From: Massilia phosphatilytica
Lineage (GTDB): Bacteria; Pseudomonadota; Gammaproteobacteria; Burkholderiales; Burkholderiaceae_D
Reading direction: 5' to 3'
Length of the DNA: 64,000 nucleotides
Assembly: GCF_002968015.1 (NCBI RefSeq)
Contig: NZ_PUIP01000006.1
Span: 62,001 to 126,000 of the forward strand
Part shown: positions 56,452 to 64,000 of the stretch, one piece after another
Layout: every line of letters starts with the position of its first letter
How positions within the stretch are numbered: position 1 is the stretch's first letter
Made by a program: the position numbers and the translations under genes
Notes under the pieces: model-generated
Told to the model about the DNA's origin: nothing
Seen by the model: only the letters and a program-made list of their open reading frames with translations
Database searches by the model: none

Positions 56452-58272
56452 ATGAGCAACGGTTCCACCGACACGCAAGCCAACGACTCCACCTCCCGCA
56501 AGGGCGCCCTCGCCGCATTGAAAGGCCTGCTGCCCTTCCTGAGGCCGTACCGCCGCCAGTTCCTGTTCGCCGGCATCGCGCTGCTCGTCGCGGCCGGCGC
56601 CACGCTCGCGATTCCCGCCGCGTTCAAGCAGATGATCGACCACGGCTTCGGTGCGAAGGGCGGCGCATCGAGCGCCGCCAGCGTCAACGCCACGTTCCTC
56701 GCGCTGTTCGGCGTCGCCGCCGTGCTCGCGGTCGCGACGGCCGCGCGCTACTACACGGTATCGTGGCTGGGCGAACGCGTGACGGCCGACATCCGCAGCG
56801 CCGTCTACCGCCATGTCGTGGAGCAGAGCCCGGAATTCTTCGAGACGACACGCACCGGCGAAGTGCTGTCGCGCCTGACGACCGACACGACGCTGATCCA
56901 GGCCGTCGTCGGCACGAGCATCTCGCTCGCGCTTCGCAACACGCTGCTGTTCGTGGGCGGCCTCGCGATGCTGTTCGTGACGAGCGCGAAGCTGACGTCC
57001 ATCATCCTCGCCCTGCTGATCCTCGTCGTCGTGCCGATCGTGCTGTTCGGCCGGCGCGTGCGCAAGCTGTCGCGCGATTCGCAGGACCGCATTGCCGACG
57101 CGTCCGCGTTGGCCGGCGAGATCCTCAACGCCATGCCGACCGTGCAGGCCTTTACCCATGAAAAGCTCGAGGCGCAGCGCTTCGGCACATCGGTCGAAGG
57201 CGCGTTCACGACGGCGATGCGGCGCATCCGCGCGCGCGCCATCCTCACGATGCTCGCGATCGCCCTCGTGTTCGGCGCCATCGTGTTCGTGCTGTGGCTC
57301 GGCGCGCACGCCGTCCTGGAAGGCAGCATGACGGGCGGCGACCTGGGTCAGTTCATCCTGTACGCCTCGATCGTCTCCGGCGCCATCGGCGCGCTGTCCG
57401 AAGTGATGGGAGAAGCCCAGCGCGCGGCCGGTGCCACCGAGCGCCTGCTGGAACTGCTGGCGGTCCGGTCCAGCATCCGCAATCCCGCGCATCCGACGCC
57501 GCTGCCCACGCGCACGGCCGGCGGCGCGGCGCTCAATCTCGCGCACGTGCAGTTCTCCTACCCGTCGCGTCCCGAGACCGCGGCGCTGGACCATGTCTCG
57601 CTCGACGTGCGCCCCGGCGAGACGGTCGCCGTCGTCGGCCCGTCCGGCGCCGGCAAGACGACGCTGTTCCAGCTGCTGCTGCGCTTCTACGACCCGCAAG
57701 CGGGCGCGATCCGCCTCGACGGCGTGGACATCCGCGACCTCGACCTGCACGTGCTGCGCGACGCCATCGGCATCGTCCCGCAGGACACCGTGATCTTCTC
57801 CGCGGACGCGCTGGAAAACATCCGCTACGGCCGCGCCGACGCGACGGACGCGGAAGTGATCGCCGCCGCGAAGCTGGCCGCGGCCCACGAATTCATCGAG
57901 CGCCTGCCGCAGGGCTACCAATCGTACCTGGGCGAGCGCGGCGTGCGGCTCTCGGGTGGCCAGCGCCAGCGCATCGCGATCGCGCGGGCACTCCTCAAGA
58001 ATCCCCCGCTGCTGCTGCTGGACGAAGCGACGAGCGCCCTGGACGCGGAGTCGGAACGCCTCGTGCAGCGCGCCCTGGAAGCGGCGATGGTGGGACGCAC
58101 GACCCTCATCATCGCGCACCGCCTCGCCACCGTGCAGCGCGCGGACCGCATCATCGTGATGGAGGACGGACGCATCGTCGAGACCGGAACGCACGCGTCG
58201 CTGGTGGCGCTCGGCGGCATTTATGCGAACCTGGCCGCTTTACAGTTCCATAACGTGCACGTCGAACACTGA
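56452..58272 (+). CDS. MsbA-like ABC exporter (fused permease and ATPase)
   Basis: A 606-residue half-transporter of the lipid A/multidrug exporter type. A six-helix transmembrane domain (about 30-330) is followed by the ATPase. The Walker A is GPSGAGKTT, the Q-loop lies in IVPQDTVIFS, the signature is LSGGQRQRIAIARALL, the Walker B is LLLLDEATSALD and the switch is IIAHRLATV. It acts as a homodimer or with an unlinked partner. It starts 33 bp after the AttH-like gene and may share its transcript. MsbA-type lipid flippase activity is possible but its substrate cannot be told from sequence. Confidence 0.94.
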   Translation: MSNGSTDTQANDSTSRKGALAALKGLLPFLRPYRRQFLFAGIALLVAAGATLAIPAAFKQMIDHGFGAKGGASSAASVNATFLALFGVAAVLAVATAARYYTVSWLGERVTADIRSAVYRHVVEQSPEFFETTRTGEVLSRLTTDTTLIQAVVGTSISLALRNTLLFVGGLAMLFVTSAKLTSIILALLILVVVPIVLFGRRVRKLSRDSQDRIADASALAGEILNAMPTVQAFTHEKLEAQRFGTSVEGAFTTAMRRIRARAILTMLAIALVFGAIVFVLWLGAHAVLEGSMTGGDLGQFILYASIVSGAIGALSEVMGEAQRAAGATERLLELLAVRSSIRNPAHPTPLPTRTAGGAALNLAHVQFSYPSRPETAALDHVSLDVRPGETVAVVGPSGAGKTTLFQLLLRFYDPQAGAIRLDGVDIRDLDLHVLRDAIGIVPQDTVIFSADALENIRYGRADATDAEVIAAAKLAAAHEFIERLPQGYQSYLGERGVRLSGGQRQRIAIARALLKNPPLLLLDEATSALDAESERLVQRALEAAMVGRTTLIIAHRLATVQRADRIIVMEDGRIVETGTHASLVALGGIYANLAALQFHNVHVEH

Positions 58273-58386
58273 GTTAGCGGGACGACAAGCCGGAAGGTGG
58301 TTTCACGACAAATCATGCCATCCCGGCAAGGATTTGTTGCATGAACACATCGGAAACACGACACACTTTTGTTTCCCAAGGGATAC

Positions 58387-58411
58387 CTGACGTACCATAG
58401 CGCAACGTCAG
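58387..58411 (+). promoter_or_regulatory. Inverted repeat upstream of the chemoreceptor gene
   Basis: CTGACGT (58387-58393) and ACGTCAG (58405-58411) are perfect arms around 11 bp, ending 15 nt before the ATG at 58427. TACCAT inside it could serve as a weak -10 with TTGTTT 18 bp upstream. It may be an operator or a hairpin near the translation start, as no clear Shine-Dalgarno is present. Confidence 0.4.
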
Positions 58412-58426
58412 CTTTCCCTTATTTCC

Positions 58427-60454
58427 ATGAACAAGAAATCGTTCAGCATCGCGAACTGGACTGTCGGCTCCAAGATCACCGCCTTCACGTTCGCCCTCGT
58501 CTCCGTCATCCTCGCCGGCCTCGTCTTCACCATCACCTGGACCACGTCGTCCATGCTGCATGCGCGCGCCATCGGCAACGTCCACTCAGAACTGCAGAGC
58601 GTCGTCAACGCCGTCGAGATGTTCGACAACGTGATGAAGAGCCAGGCCACGAGCTTCGGCCGCATCTTCGCCACGCAATTCGAAGGCGATTTCACACTCG
58701 ACACCGATGCGCTGGTGGCCGTTGGCGACAAGCAGGTGCCGACGCTGAAATTGGCCGGCAAGCCCCTGAACCTCGACTTCACCCTGCCCGACCGCTTCAC
58801 GCACCAGACGGGCGGCAATGCGACGATCTTCGTGGCCAGCGGCGACGACTTCGTCCGCGTGAGCACGTCGGTCAAGAAGGAAAACGGCGACCGCGCGGTG
58901 GGCACGATCCTCGCCCACGAGAGCCCTGCGTATGCGGCGATCCGCGCCGGCAAGCCCTACATCGGCCTCGTGAAACTGTTCGGCAAGCAGTTCATGACCG
59001 ACTATGAACCGGTCCGCGACGCGTCCGGCAAGGTGATCGGCATCCTGTACGTCGGGCTCGACGTCGACGCCAACATCGCCGCGCTGCGCGAGCGCATCAA
59101 GAAGATGAAGGTGGGCGACACCGGCTACTACTACGTGCTCGACGCGACACCCGGCAAGACCTTCGGCGACCTGATCGTCCACCCGGTCAAGGAAGGCAAG
59201 AACATCCTCGCCAGCAAGGACGCCAGTGGCCGCGAATTCATCAAGGAGATGCTGGAAACGAAGCAGGGCCTGATCACCTATCCGTGGATGAACGCCGAAG
59301 CCGGCGAGACGAGCCCGCGCACGAAGGTGGCCGCCTACACGCTGTTCAAGGACTGGAACTGGCTGATCGCCGGCGGCACGTACGAGGACGAGATCACCAA
59401 GGAAGCGGCGCGCCTGCGCAACCGCTACATCATCATCGGCCTCGTCGCGCTGGCGATCTTCGCGGCGATCCTGCACACCGTGATGAAACGCACCGTCACC
59501 CGTCCGCTCGTACGGGCCCGCGACGCCGCCGTCCGCATCGCCGAGGGCGACCTGACCGTGCGCATGGTCGTCGACCGCAAGGACGAAATCGGCCTGCTGG
59601 CCGAGGCCATGAACAATATCAGCAGCAGCCTGTCGACCGTCGTCGGCCAGGTGCGCAGTGGCGCCGAGCAGATCGCCAACGCGTCCGGCGAAATCTCGAG
59701 CGGCAACCTGGACCTGTGCTCGCGCACCGAACAGCAGGCCGCCAACCTGGCCTCCACCGCGAACTCGATGCAGGACCTGACGGAAACCGTGCGCCGCAAC
59801 GCCGGCGACGCCCACGAAGCGAACCAGCTGGCCGTGAACACGTCGATGGTGGCGCAGGAAGGCGGCCGCATGGTGCGCGAAGTGATCGACACGATGGACA
59901 CGATCAAGGCGTCGTCCGGCAAGATCGGCGACATCATCGGCGTCATCGACGGCATCGCGTTCCAGACCAATATCCTCGCGCTGAACGCGGCCGTGGAAGC
60001 GGCCCGCGCCGGCGAACAGGGCCGCGGCTTCGCCGTCGTGGCGACCGAGGTGCGCAACCTCGCCCAGCGCAGCGCCGCCGCGGCCAAGGAGATCAAGGGC
60101 CTGATCGTCGCGTCGACGGCCGAAGTGGATACCGGCAGCCGCATCGTCCAGGAAGCGGGCGTCACGATGAACGAAGTGCTGGCCAGCGCCGAGAAGGTCA
60201 CCGCCATCATGGCCCGCATCAGCACGGCGAACGCCACGCAGAGCAGCGGCATCGAGCACATCAACCGCTCGATCGGCGAAATGGACCAGGTCACCCAGCA
60301 GAACGCGGCCCTCGTCGAGGAAGCCAGCGCAGCGGCGCAGGCCATGCAGGAACAGGCCGACCAGCTGGCGCGCTCGGTGCGCCTGTTCAAGCTCGACCAG
60401 GCGGACGCGCAAGCGTTCGCGGCTTCCACCCGCCCTGCCCTCCCGCAGTACTGA
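58427..60454 (+). CDS. Methyl-accepting chemotaxis protein with Cache sensor
   Basis: A 675-residue chemoreceptor. A membrane helix at about 15-38 is followed by a periplasmic Cache_3-Cache_2-type sensor (about 45-315; VGDTGYYYVLDATPGKTFGDL, YPWMNAEAGE). A second helix lies at about 328-350, then HAMP (RPLVRARDAAVRIAEGDLTV) and the signalling domain with tip GIAFQTNILALNAAVEAARAG. The C-terminus (RPALPQY) lacks the WExxF CheR tether. The ligand is unknown; Cache3-Cache2 receptors often bind carboxylates. The gene is alone, with no che cluster in the window. Confidence 0.94.
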   Translation: MNKKSFSIANWTVGSKITAFTFALVSVILAGLVFTITWTTSSMLHARAIGNVHSELQSVVNAVEMFDNVMKSQATSFGRIFATQFEGDFTLDTDALVAVGDKQVPTLKLAGKPLNLDFTLPDRFTHQTGGNATIFVASGDDFVRVSTSVKKENGDRAVGTILAHESPAYAAIRAGKPYIGLVKLFGKQFMTDYEPVRDASGKVIGILYVGLDVDANIAALRERIKKMKVGDTGYYYVLDATPGKTFGDLIVHPVKEGKNILASKDASGREFIKEMLETKQGLITYPWMNAEAGETSPRTKVAAYTLFKDWNWLIAGGTYEDEITKEAARLRNRYIIIGLVALAIFAAILHTVMKRTVTRPLVRARDAAVRIAEGDLTVRMVVDRKDEIGLLAEAMNNISSSLSTVVGQVRSGAEQIANASGEISSGNLDLCSRTEQQAANLASTANSMQDLTETVRRNAGDAHEANQLAVNTSMVAQEGGRMVREVIDTMDTIKASSGKIGDIIGVIDGIAFQTNILALNAAVEAARAGEQGRGFAVVATEVRNLAQRSAAAAKEIKGLIVASTAEVDTGSRIVQEAGVTMNEVLASAEKVTAIMARISTANATQSSGIEHINRSIGEMDQVTQQNAALVEEASAAAQAMQEQADQLARSVRLFKLDQADAQAFAASTRPALPQY

Positions 60455-60472
60455 CGGACCGGGCGGCTTCGA

Positions 60473-60494
60473 TGTAGAGTAATATCGTTCTACA
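60473..60494 (+). promoter_or_regulatory. Dyad overlapping a TACACT -10 before the aldolase-family gene
   Basis: TGTAGA (60473-60478) and TCTACA (60489-60494) are perfect inverted arms around 10 bp. The right arm extends into TACACT, a -10-like hexamer. The same TCTACACTGGA-like string occurs before the Mpo1-like gene (about 48200), suggesting a shared promoter element. An operator or promoter is likely. Confidence 0.35.
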
Positions 60495-60506
60495 CTGGAG
60501 CCTCCC

Positions 60507-61601
60507 TTGAACGACACCGAACTGCTCGCCCGCTGCACCACCGTCTTCCCCGGCCACCGCGCCCGCACCCCGGCGGAGATGTTCGCCGCCATGGCCGCCT
60601 GGTGCGACGTCAACGGCATTGCCCACGACACCTATGGCGACGGTGCCCTGATCCAGCGTTTCGAAGCCCGCGTGGCCGAGCTGCTCGGGTTCGAAGCCGC
60701 CGTGTTCTGCATCAGCGGCACGCTCGCGCAGGTGACTACCCTGCGCCTCGCCGCCGACGCACGGGGGCGCGCCCCCGTGGCGCTGCATCCGACCGCGCAC
60801 ATCTTCGTCCACGAACGTTCCAACTACCAGCTGCTGGGGCATTTCGACGCCCTGCGCGCCGGCGACCCGCATCGTCCCTGGTCGGCCCCCGACATCGTCG
60901 ACATTCCCGACCGCCTGGCGGCCGTCGCGCTCGAAATTCCGATGCGCGAGATCGGCGGCCAGCTGTCGTCGTGGGACGACCTGCAGGCGATCAAGGCGCA
61001 CTGCCGCGCGCGCGGCATCCACCTGCACATGGACGGCGCGCGCCTGTGGGAAGCGGCGGCCGGTTATGGCCGTCCCGTCGCCGAGATCGCGGCCGGCTTC
61101 GACACCGTCTACAGCTCCCTGTACAAGGGCATCGGCGGCCTCGGTGGCGCGATGCTGGCCGGCAGCCGCGAATTCGTCGCGCAGGCGGCCGAATGGTTCA
61201 AGCGCCAGGGCGGCAACGTGATCCACCGTTCGCCGTACGTGGTCGCCGCCGCGATGCAGTTCGAGCAGCGACTGGCCGCCATGCCCGCGTACTTCGAGCG
61301 CACCCGGTTCCTGTTCGACGTGCTGCGCGACCACCCGGTGCTGCGCGTAAACCCCGCCCGGCCACAGGCCAACATGCTGCACATCCACCTGCCCGTGAGC
61401 CGCGAGCGGGCGCTGGAGATCCGGCGCGAACTGGCGCGCGACCACGGCATCTGGCCGTTCAATCGCGTCAACCACGGCGTGCTGCCGGACACCTCGTATT
61501 TCGAACTGTATGTGGGGGATAACCTGCTCGACACGCCCGATGGCCGCGTGCGCGAAGCCGTCGCGCTGCTGGCGGCGGCGGTGGAGCGCGGCATCGGTTA
61601 A
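60507..61601 (+). CDS. Threonine-aldolase-family PLP enzyme
   Basis: A 364-residue fold-type I PLP enzyme of the low-specificity threonine aldolase/beta-eliminating lyase family. K207 (YSSLYKGIGG) should bind PLP and D176 (HLHMDGAR) pair with its ring nitrogen. HDTYGDGALIQRFEARVAELLG matches the family's N-terminal GxxxYG region. It probably cleaves L-threonine or allo-threonine to glycine and acetaldehyde, or another beta-hydroxy amino acid. Translation starts at TTG 60507 with GGAG at 60497-60500; the next ATG is 24 codons in. It lies 39 bp upstream of thyA. Confidence 0.88.
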   Translation: MNDTELLARCTTVFPGHRARTPAEMFAAMAAWCDVNGIAHDTYGDGALIQRFEARVAELLGFEAAVFCISGTLAQVTTLRLAADARGRAPVALHPTAHIFVHERSNYQLLGHFDALRAGDPHRPWSAPDIVDIPDRLAAVALEIPMREIGGQLSSWDDLQAIKAHCRARGIHLHMDGARLWEAAAGYGRPVAEIAAGFDTVYSSLYKGIGGLGGAMLAGSREFVAQAAEWFKRQGGNVIHRSPYVVAAAMQFEQRLAAMPAYFERTRFLFDVLRDHPVLRVNPARPQANMLHIHLPVSRERALEIRRELARDHGIWPFNRVNHGVLPDTSYFELYVGDNLLDTPDGRVREAVALLAAAVERGIG

Positions 61602-61640
61602 AATGCGCGGGTTTTCAATCTTTCCATTCGAGCCACACCG

Positions 61641-62435
61641 ATGCGCCAATACCTCGACCTGATGCGCCATGTGCTGGACCATGGCACGGTCAAAACCGAC
61701 CGCACCGGCACCGGCACCCGCTCCGTGTTCGGCCACCAGATGCGCTTCAGCCTGCAGGACGGCTTCCCGCTGGTGACGACGAAAAAGCTGCACCTGCGGT
61801 CGATCATCCATGAACTGATCTGGTTCCTGGCCGGCTCCACCAACATCGCCTACCTGAAGGAAAACGGCGTCTCGATCTGGGACGAATGGGCGGACGCGAA
61901 CGGCGAGCTCGGTCCCATCTACGGCTACCAGTGGCGCAGCTGGCCCACGCCGGCCGGCGAACACATCGACCAGATCGCGCAGGTCATGGACCAGATCAAG
62001 AATAATCCGGACTCGCGCCGGATGATCGTCTCCGCGTGGAACGTGGCCGACGTGCCGAAGATGAAGCTGCCCCCGTGCCACGCGCTGTTCCAGTTCTATG
62101 TCGCGGACGGCAAGCTGTCGTGCCAGCTCTACCAGCGCAGCGCCGACATCTTCCTCGGCGTCCCGTTCAACATCGCGTCGTATGCACTGCTCACGCACAT
62201 GATGGCGCAGCAGGCCGGCCTGGACGTCGGCGACTTCGTGTGGACGGGCGGCGACTGCCACCTGTATTCGAACCATATGGAACAGGTTGAACTGCAGCTG
62301 TCGCGCGAGGAGCGCCCGCTGCCGAAGCTGGTCATCAACCGTAAGCCCGACTCGCTGTTCGATTATAAATTCGAGGACTTCGAGATCGTCGGCTACGATC
62401 CCCATCCGGCCATCAAGGCGCCGGTCGCGGTGTAA
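61641..62435 (+). CDS. thyA: Thymidylate synthase
   Basis: A 264-residue enzyme, exactly the E. coli length, making dTMP from dUMP with methylene-THF. The nucleophile is C146 (PPCHALFQF); other motifs are [28 protein letters not shown] and [19 protein letters not shown]. It is the first gene of a thyA-folA pair, which couples dTMP synthesis to dihydrofolate recycling. A short 14-bp gap precedes folA. Confidence 0.98.
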   Translation: MRQYLDLMRHVLDHGTVKTDRTGTGTRSVFGHQMRFSLQDGFPLVTTKKLHLRSIIHELIWFLAGSTNIAYLKENGVSIWDEWADANGELGPIYGYQWRSWPTPAGEHIDQIAQVMDQIKNNPDSRRMIVSAWNVADVPKMKLPPCHALFQFYVADGKLSCQLYQRSADIFLGVPFNIASYALLTHMMAQQAGLDVGDFVWTGGDCHLYSNHMEQVELQLSREERPLPKLVINRKPDSLFDYKFEDFEIVGYDPHPAIKAPVAV

Positions 62436-62449
62436 GCAAGGAGGTTCGC

Positions 62450-62938
62450 ATGGCTCATCATCTGTCCCTCGTCGTCGCGATGGATGCCAACCGCGGCATC
62501 GGCGTCGACAACAAGCTGCCCTGGCACCTGCCCGAGGACCTCGCGCACTTCAAGCGCGTGACCCTCGGCCATCCGATCATCATGGGCCGCAAGACGTTCG
62601 AATCGATCGGCCGTCCGCTGCCGGGCCGCCGCAACATCGTCGTCACCCGCAACGGCGACTGGCGCCACGACGGCGTGGACGTCGTGCATTCGCTCGCCGA
62701 CGCCGTCGCCCTCGTCGGCGCCGACTCGGCCAGCATCATCGGCGGCGCGCAGATCTTCGCGGAAGCCATGCACGTGGCCGACCGCCTGATCGTCACGCAC
62801 ATCGACAAGGTCTACCGCTGCGACACGTTCTTCCCGGAGATCGACAGCGCGCAATGGGCGGCCGTGTCGAGCGAACCCCTGCATTCACCGACGGCCGGCG
62901 TCGACTACGCCATCGTCACCTACGACAAAGTCAAGTAA
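62450..62938 (+). CDS. folA: Dihydrofolate reductase
   Basis: A 162-residue NADPH-dependent enzyme regenerating tetrahydrofolate after thymidylate synthesis. Motifs are NRGIGVDNKLPWHLPEDLAHF with catalytic D30, PIIMGRKTFESIGRPLPGR, and ASIIGGAQIFAEAM for NADPH. GGAGG stands upstream of ATG 62450. It is co-transcribed with thyA. Confidence 0.98.
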   Translation: MAHHLSLVVAMDANRGIGVDNKLPWHLPEDLAHFKRVTLGHPIIMGRKTFESIGRPLPGRRNIVVTRNGDWRHDGVDVVHSLADAVALVGADSASIIGGAQIFAEAMHVADRLIVTHIDKVYRCDTFFPEIDSAQWAAVSSEPLHSPTAGVDYAIVTYDKVK

Positions 62939-62941
62939 CCC

Positions 62942-63556
62942 ATGTCCGGACACGGTTTTCACGTACACGGACCGCACGATCACGCGGTCGAACACGCTGC
63001 CCAGCACGGCAGCGACTCCTTCTCCAACAACATCGCGGTGATGACGGCCATCCTGGCCACCGTCGGCGCATTGTTCGGCTACCTCGGCGGCGCCACGCAG
63101 AACGACGCGGCCCTCTTCAAGAACAACGCCGCCATCGCCAAGACGACGGCCGCGAATTCCTGGAACTACTACCAGGCCAAGTCGAACAAGCAGAACCTGG
63201 CCGAGCTGGCCACGAGCCTGCCGGGCGTGGATCCGCAGACCCAGGCGAAGTACAAGGGCGACGCCGCGCGCTACGAATCGGAAAAGGCGGGCATCAAGAA
63301 AGAGGCCGAGAAATACGAGGCCCAGTCCGACGAATGGAACGAGAAGTCGGAACGCGCGCTGCACACCCACCACCAGTGGGCGCTGGCGACGACGGCCGAA
63401 CAGATTGCGATCTCGCTGGCCGCCATTACCCTGCTGACACGCAGGCGCTGGCTGCTGTCGGTCACGTACGTCGTCGCGATCGTCGGCTTCGCGCTAGGCG
63501 CATTCGCGTGGCTCCACGTGGATCCGCTGGGTGCCCTGTTCGCCTCTGGCCACTGA
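62942..63556 (+). CDS. DUF4337 membrane protein
   Basis: A 204-residue protein of the DUF4337 family. A His-rich N-terminus (HGFHVHGPHDHAVEHAAQH) precedes a membrane helix at about 31-52. A charged coiled-coil region (YESEKAGIKKEAEKYEAQSDEW) is followed by two more helices at about 149-162 and 174-195. It lies 3 bp after folA. The function is unknown; the His-rich tail could bind metal. Its 3' end overlaps the converging SRPBCC gene by 63 bp. Confidence 0.88.
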   Translation: MSGHGFHVHGPHDHAVEHAAQHGSDSFSNNIAVMTAILATVGALFGYLGGATQNDAALFKNNAAIAKTTAANSWNYYQAKSNKQNLAELATSLPGVDPQTQAKYKGDAARYESEKAGIKKEAEKYEAQSDEWNEKSERALHTHHQWALATTAEQIAISLAAITLLTRRRWLLSVTYVVAIVGFALGAFAWLHVDPLGALFASGH

Positions 63557-64000
63557 GCGGCGCTCACGGTAGTGCTTCTTCAGCATCGCATGACGATGGC
63601 GGAAGAAGCGCTCGATGCACCAGCCGACGATGGGACCCGCGAAGCGCGGCGTGAATTCCAGGCGGTCGACGACGTGCGTGCCGTCGGCGCCGGCCGTGAT
63701 GATGCGCTCGTGCCGCCAGCTCTTCATCGACAGCAGCGGCGACTGCTCGACGAAGCGGCGGCCCGGTTCCATCTCCGTGAACGTCAACCGCGACAGATCG
63801 ACCGGCACGACGCCGAACAGCAGGAACCGGCAGTTGCCCAGCGGCCTACCCAGCCCGCTGCCGTCGCGCGGGATATGCGTCATCCCCTTCGGGAAATCGA
63901 GCTTCAGGACCGGCCCCATCTCGGCCTCGACGCCTTCCACCGACGTGCTCCAGTCCCACAGCTCGGCGGGTGAACGGGGGACGCTGCTTTCCAACTGGAC
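63494..64000 (-). CDS. SRPBCC-fold protein, 5' end beyond the window
   Basis: The visible 168 codons encode a START/SRPBCC-like beta-alpha-beta grip domain (VQLESSVPRSPAELWDWSTSV, EFTPRFAGPIVGWCIERFFRHRH), the shape of polyketide-cyclase or lipid-binding proteins. The frame is open to the right edge, so the true start lies past 64000. The ligand is unknown. Its C-terminal end overlaps the DUF4337 gene tail to tail by 63 bp, so one of the two gene ends may be slightly misplaced. Confidence 0.75.
   Translation of the reverse strand, partial: VQLESSVPRSPAELWDWSTSVEGVEAEMGPVLKLDFPKGMTHIPRDGSGLGRPLGNCRFLLFGVVPVDLSRLTFTEMEPGRRFVEQSPLLSMKSWRHERIITAGADGTHVVDRLEFTPRFAGPIVGWCIERFFRHRHAMLKKHYRERRSVARGEQGTQRIHVEPRECA

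Noticed and set aside
55303..58194. 963-codon minus-strand open frame opposite the AttH and ABC genes
   Set aside because: Composition is low-complexity Arg/His/Asp and the plus-strand genes have full Walker motifs and lipocalin signatures.
58586..60631. 681-codon minus-strand open frame opposite the chemoreceptor
   Set aside because: The plus strand encodes a canonical methyl-accepting domain; the other frame matches nothing.

Overview
This 64 kb window is high-GC, gene-dense chromosome from a Gram-negative bacterium. The inferred source is a betaproteobacterium of the order Burkholderiales, most likely Oxalobacteraceae (Massilia/Telluria/Duganella-like). The inference rests on GC-rich wobble positions, large oligosaccharide-type TonB receptors, and the neighbourhoods dnaQ-rnhA-methyltransferase-gloB, wrbA-DUF2069 and thyA-folA. 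Taxonomy comes from family knowledge only; no search was run. No rRNA, CRISPR array, insertion sequence, prophage or plasmid gene was seen. There is one tRNA, Val(CAC).

Region 1 (1-4.3 kb, minus strand) is a copper/silver efflux operon of cusCBA type. A small exported Met/Cys/His-containing protein leads it, and the CusB adaptor carries a fused CusF-like metallochaperone domain. cusA runs off the left edge.

Region 2 (4.7-25.2 kb) is the distinctive accessory part, a plant-polysaccharide utilisation locus that looks aimed at glucuronoxylan. It holds two large TonB-dependent receptors, LacI and LysR regulators, glucarate dehydratase (gudD), a GH115 alpha-glucuronidase and a GH43-CBM6 xylosidase/arabinofuranosidase. 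Facing them is a five-gene operon: DUF1080 (3-keto-glycoside hydrolase family), apbE, two Tat-exported Gfo/Idh/MocA oxidoreductases and a Sde182-like protein. Together they suggest uptake of xylan oligomers, removal of (methyl)glucuronic acid, glucarate dehydration, and a periplasmic 3-keto oxidation/elimination route.

Region 3 (25.2-29.2 kb) is an AT-richer intergenic stretch, an orphan membrane protein and a TadG/TadE/TadE pseudopilin trio.

Region 4 (29.3-38.5 kb) is mostly housekeeping: tRNA-Val, dnaQ, rnhA, a methyltransferase, gloB, malate synthase with a divergent LysR regulator, a cold-shock protein, an orphan Hpt protein coupled to upp, and an AidB-type acyl-CoA dehydrogenase.

Region 5 (38.8-46.1 kb) is signalling: a GGDEF/EAL protein coupled to an HDOD-GAF protein, then aroC, a response regulator with a degenerate GGDIF domain and intact EAL, and a CBS-pair protein.

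Region 6 (46.2-64 kb) holds a MetY-like protein that has lost its PLP lysine, an alpha/beta hydrolase, an Mpo1-like protein, a YihY-family membrane protein, wrbA, DUF2069, an FAD oxidase, DUF4124, an FtsX permease with an AttH-like lipocalin, an MsbA-like ABC exporter, a Cache chemoreceptor, a threonine-aldolase-family enzyme, thyA, folA, DUF4337, and an edge-truncated SRPBCC protein. Many neighbours overlap by 4-13 bp, so translational coupling is common.
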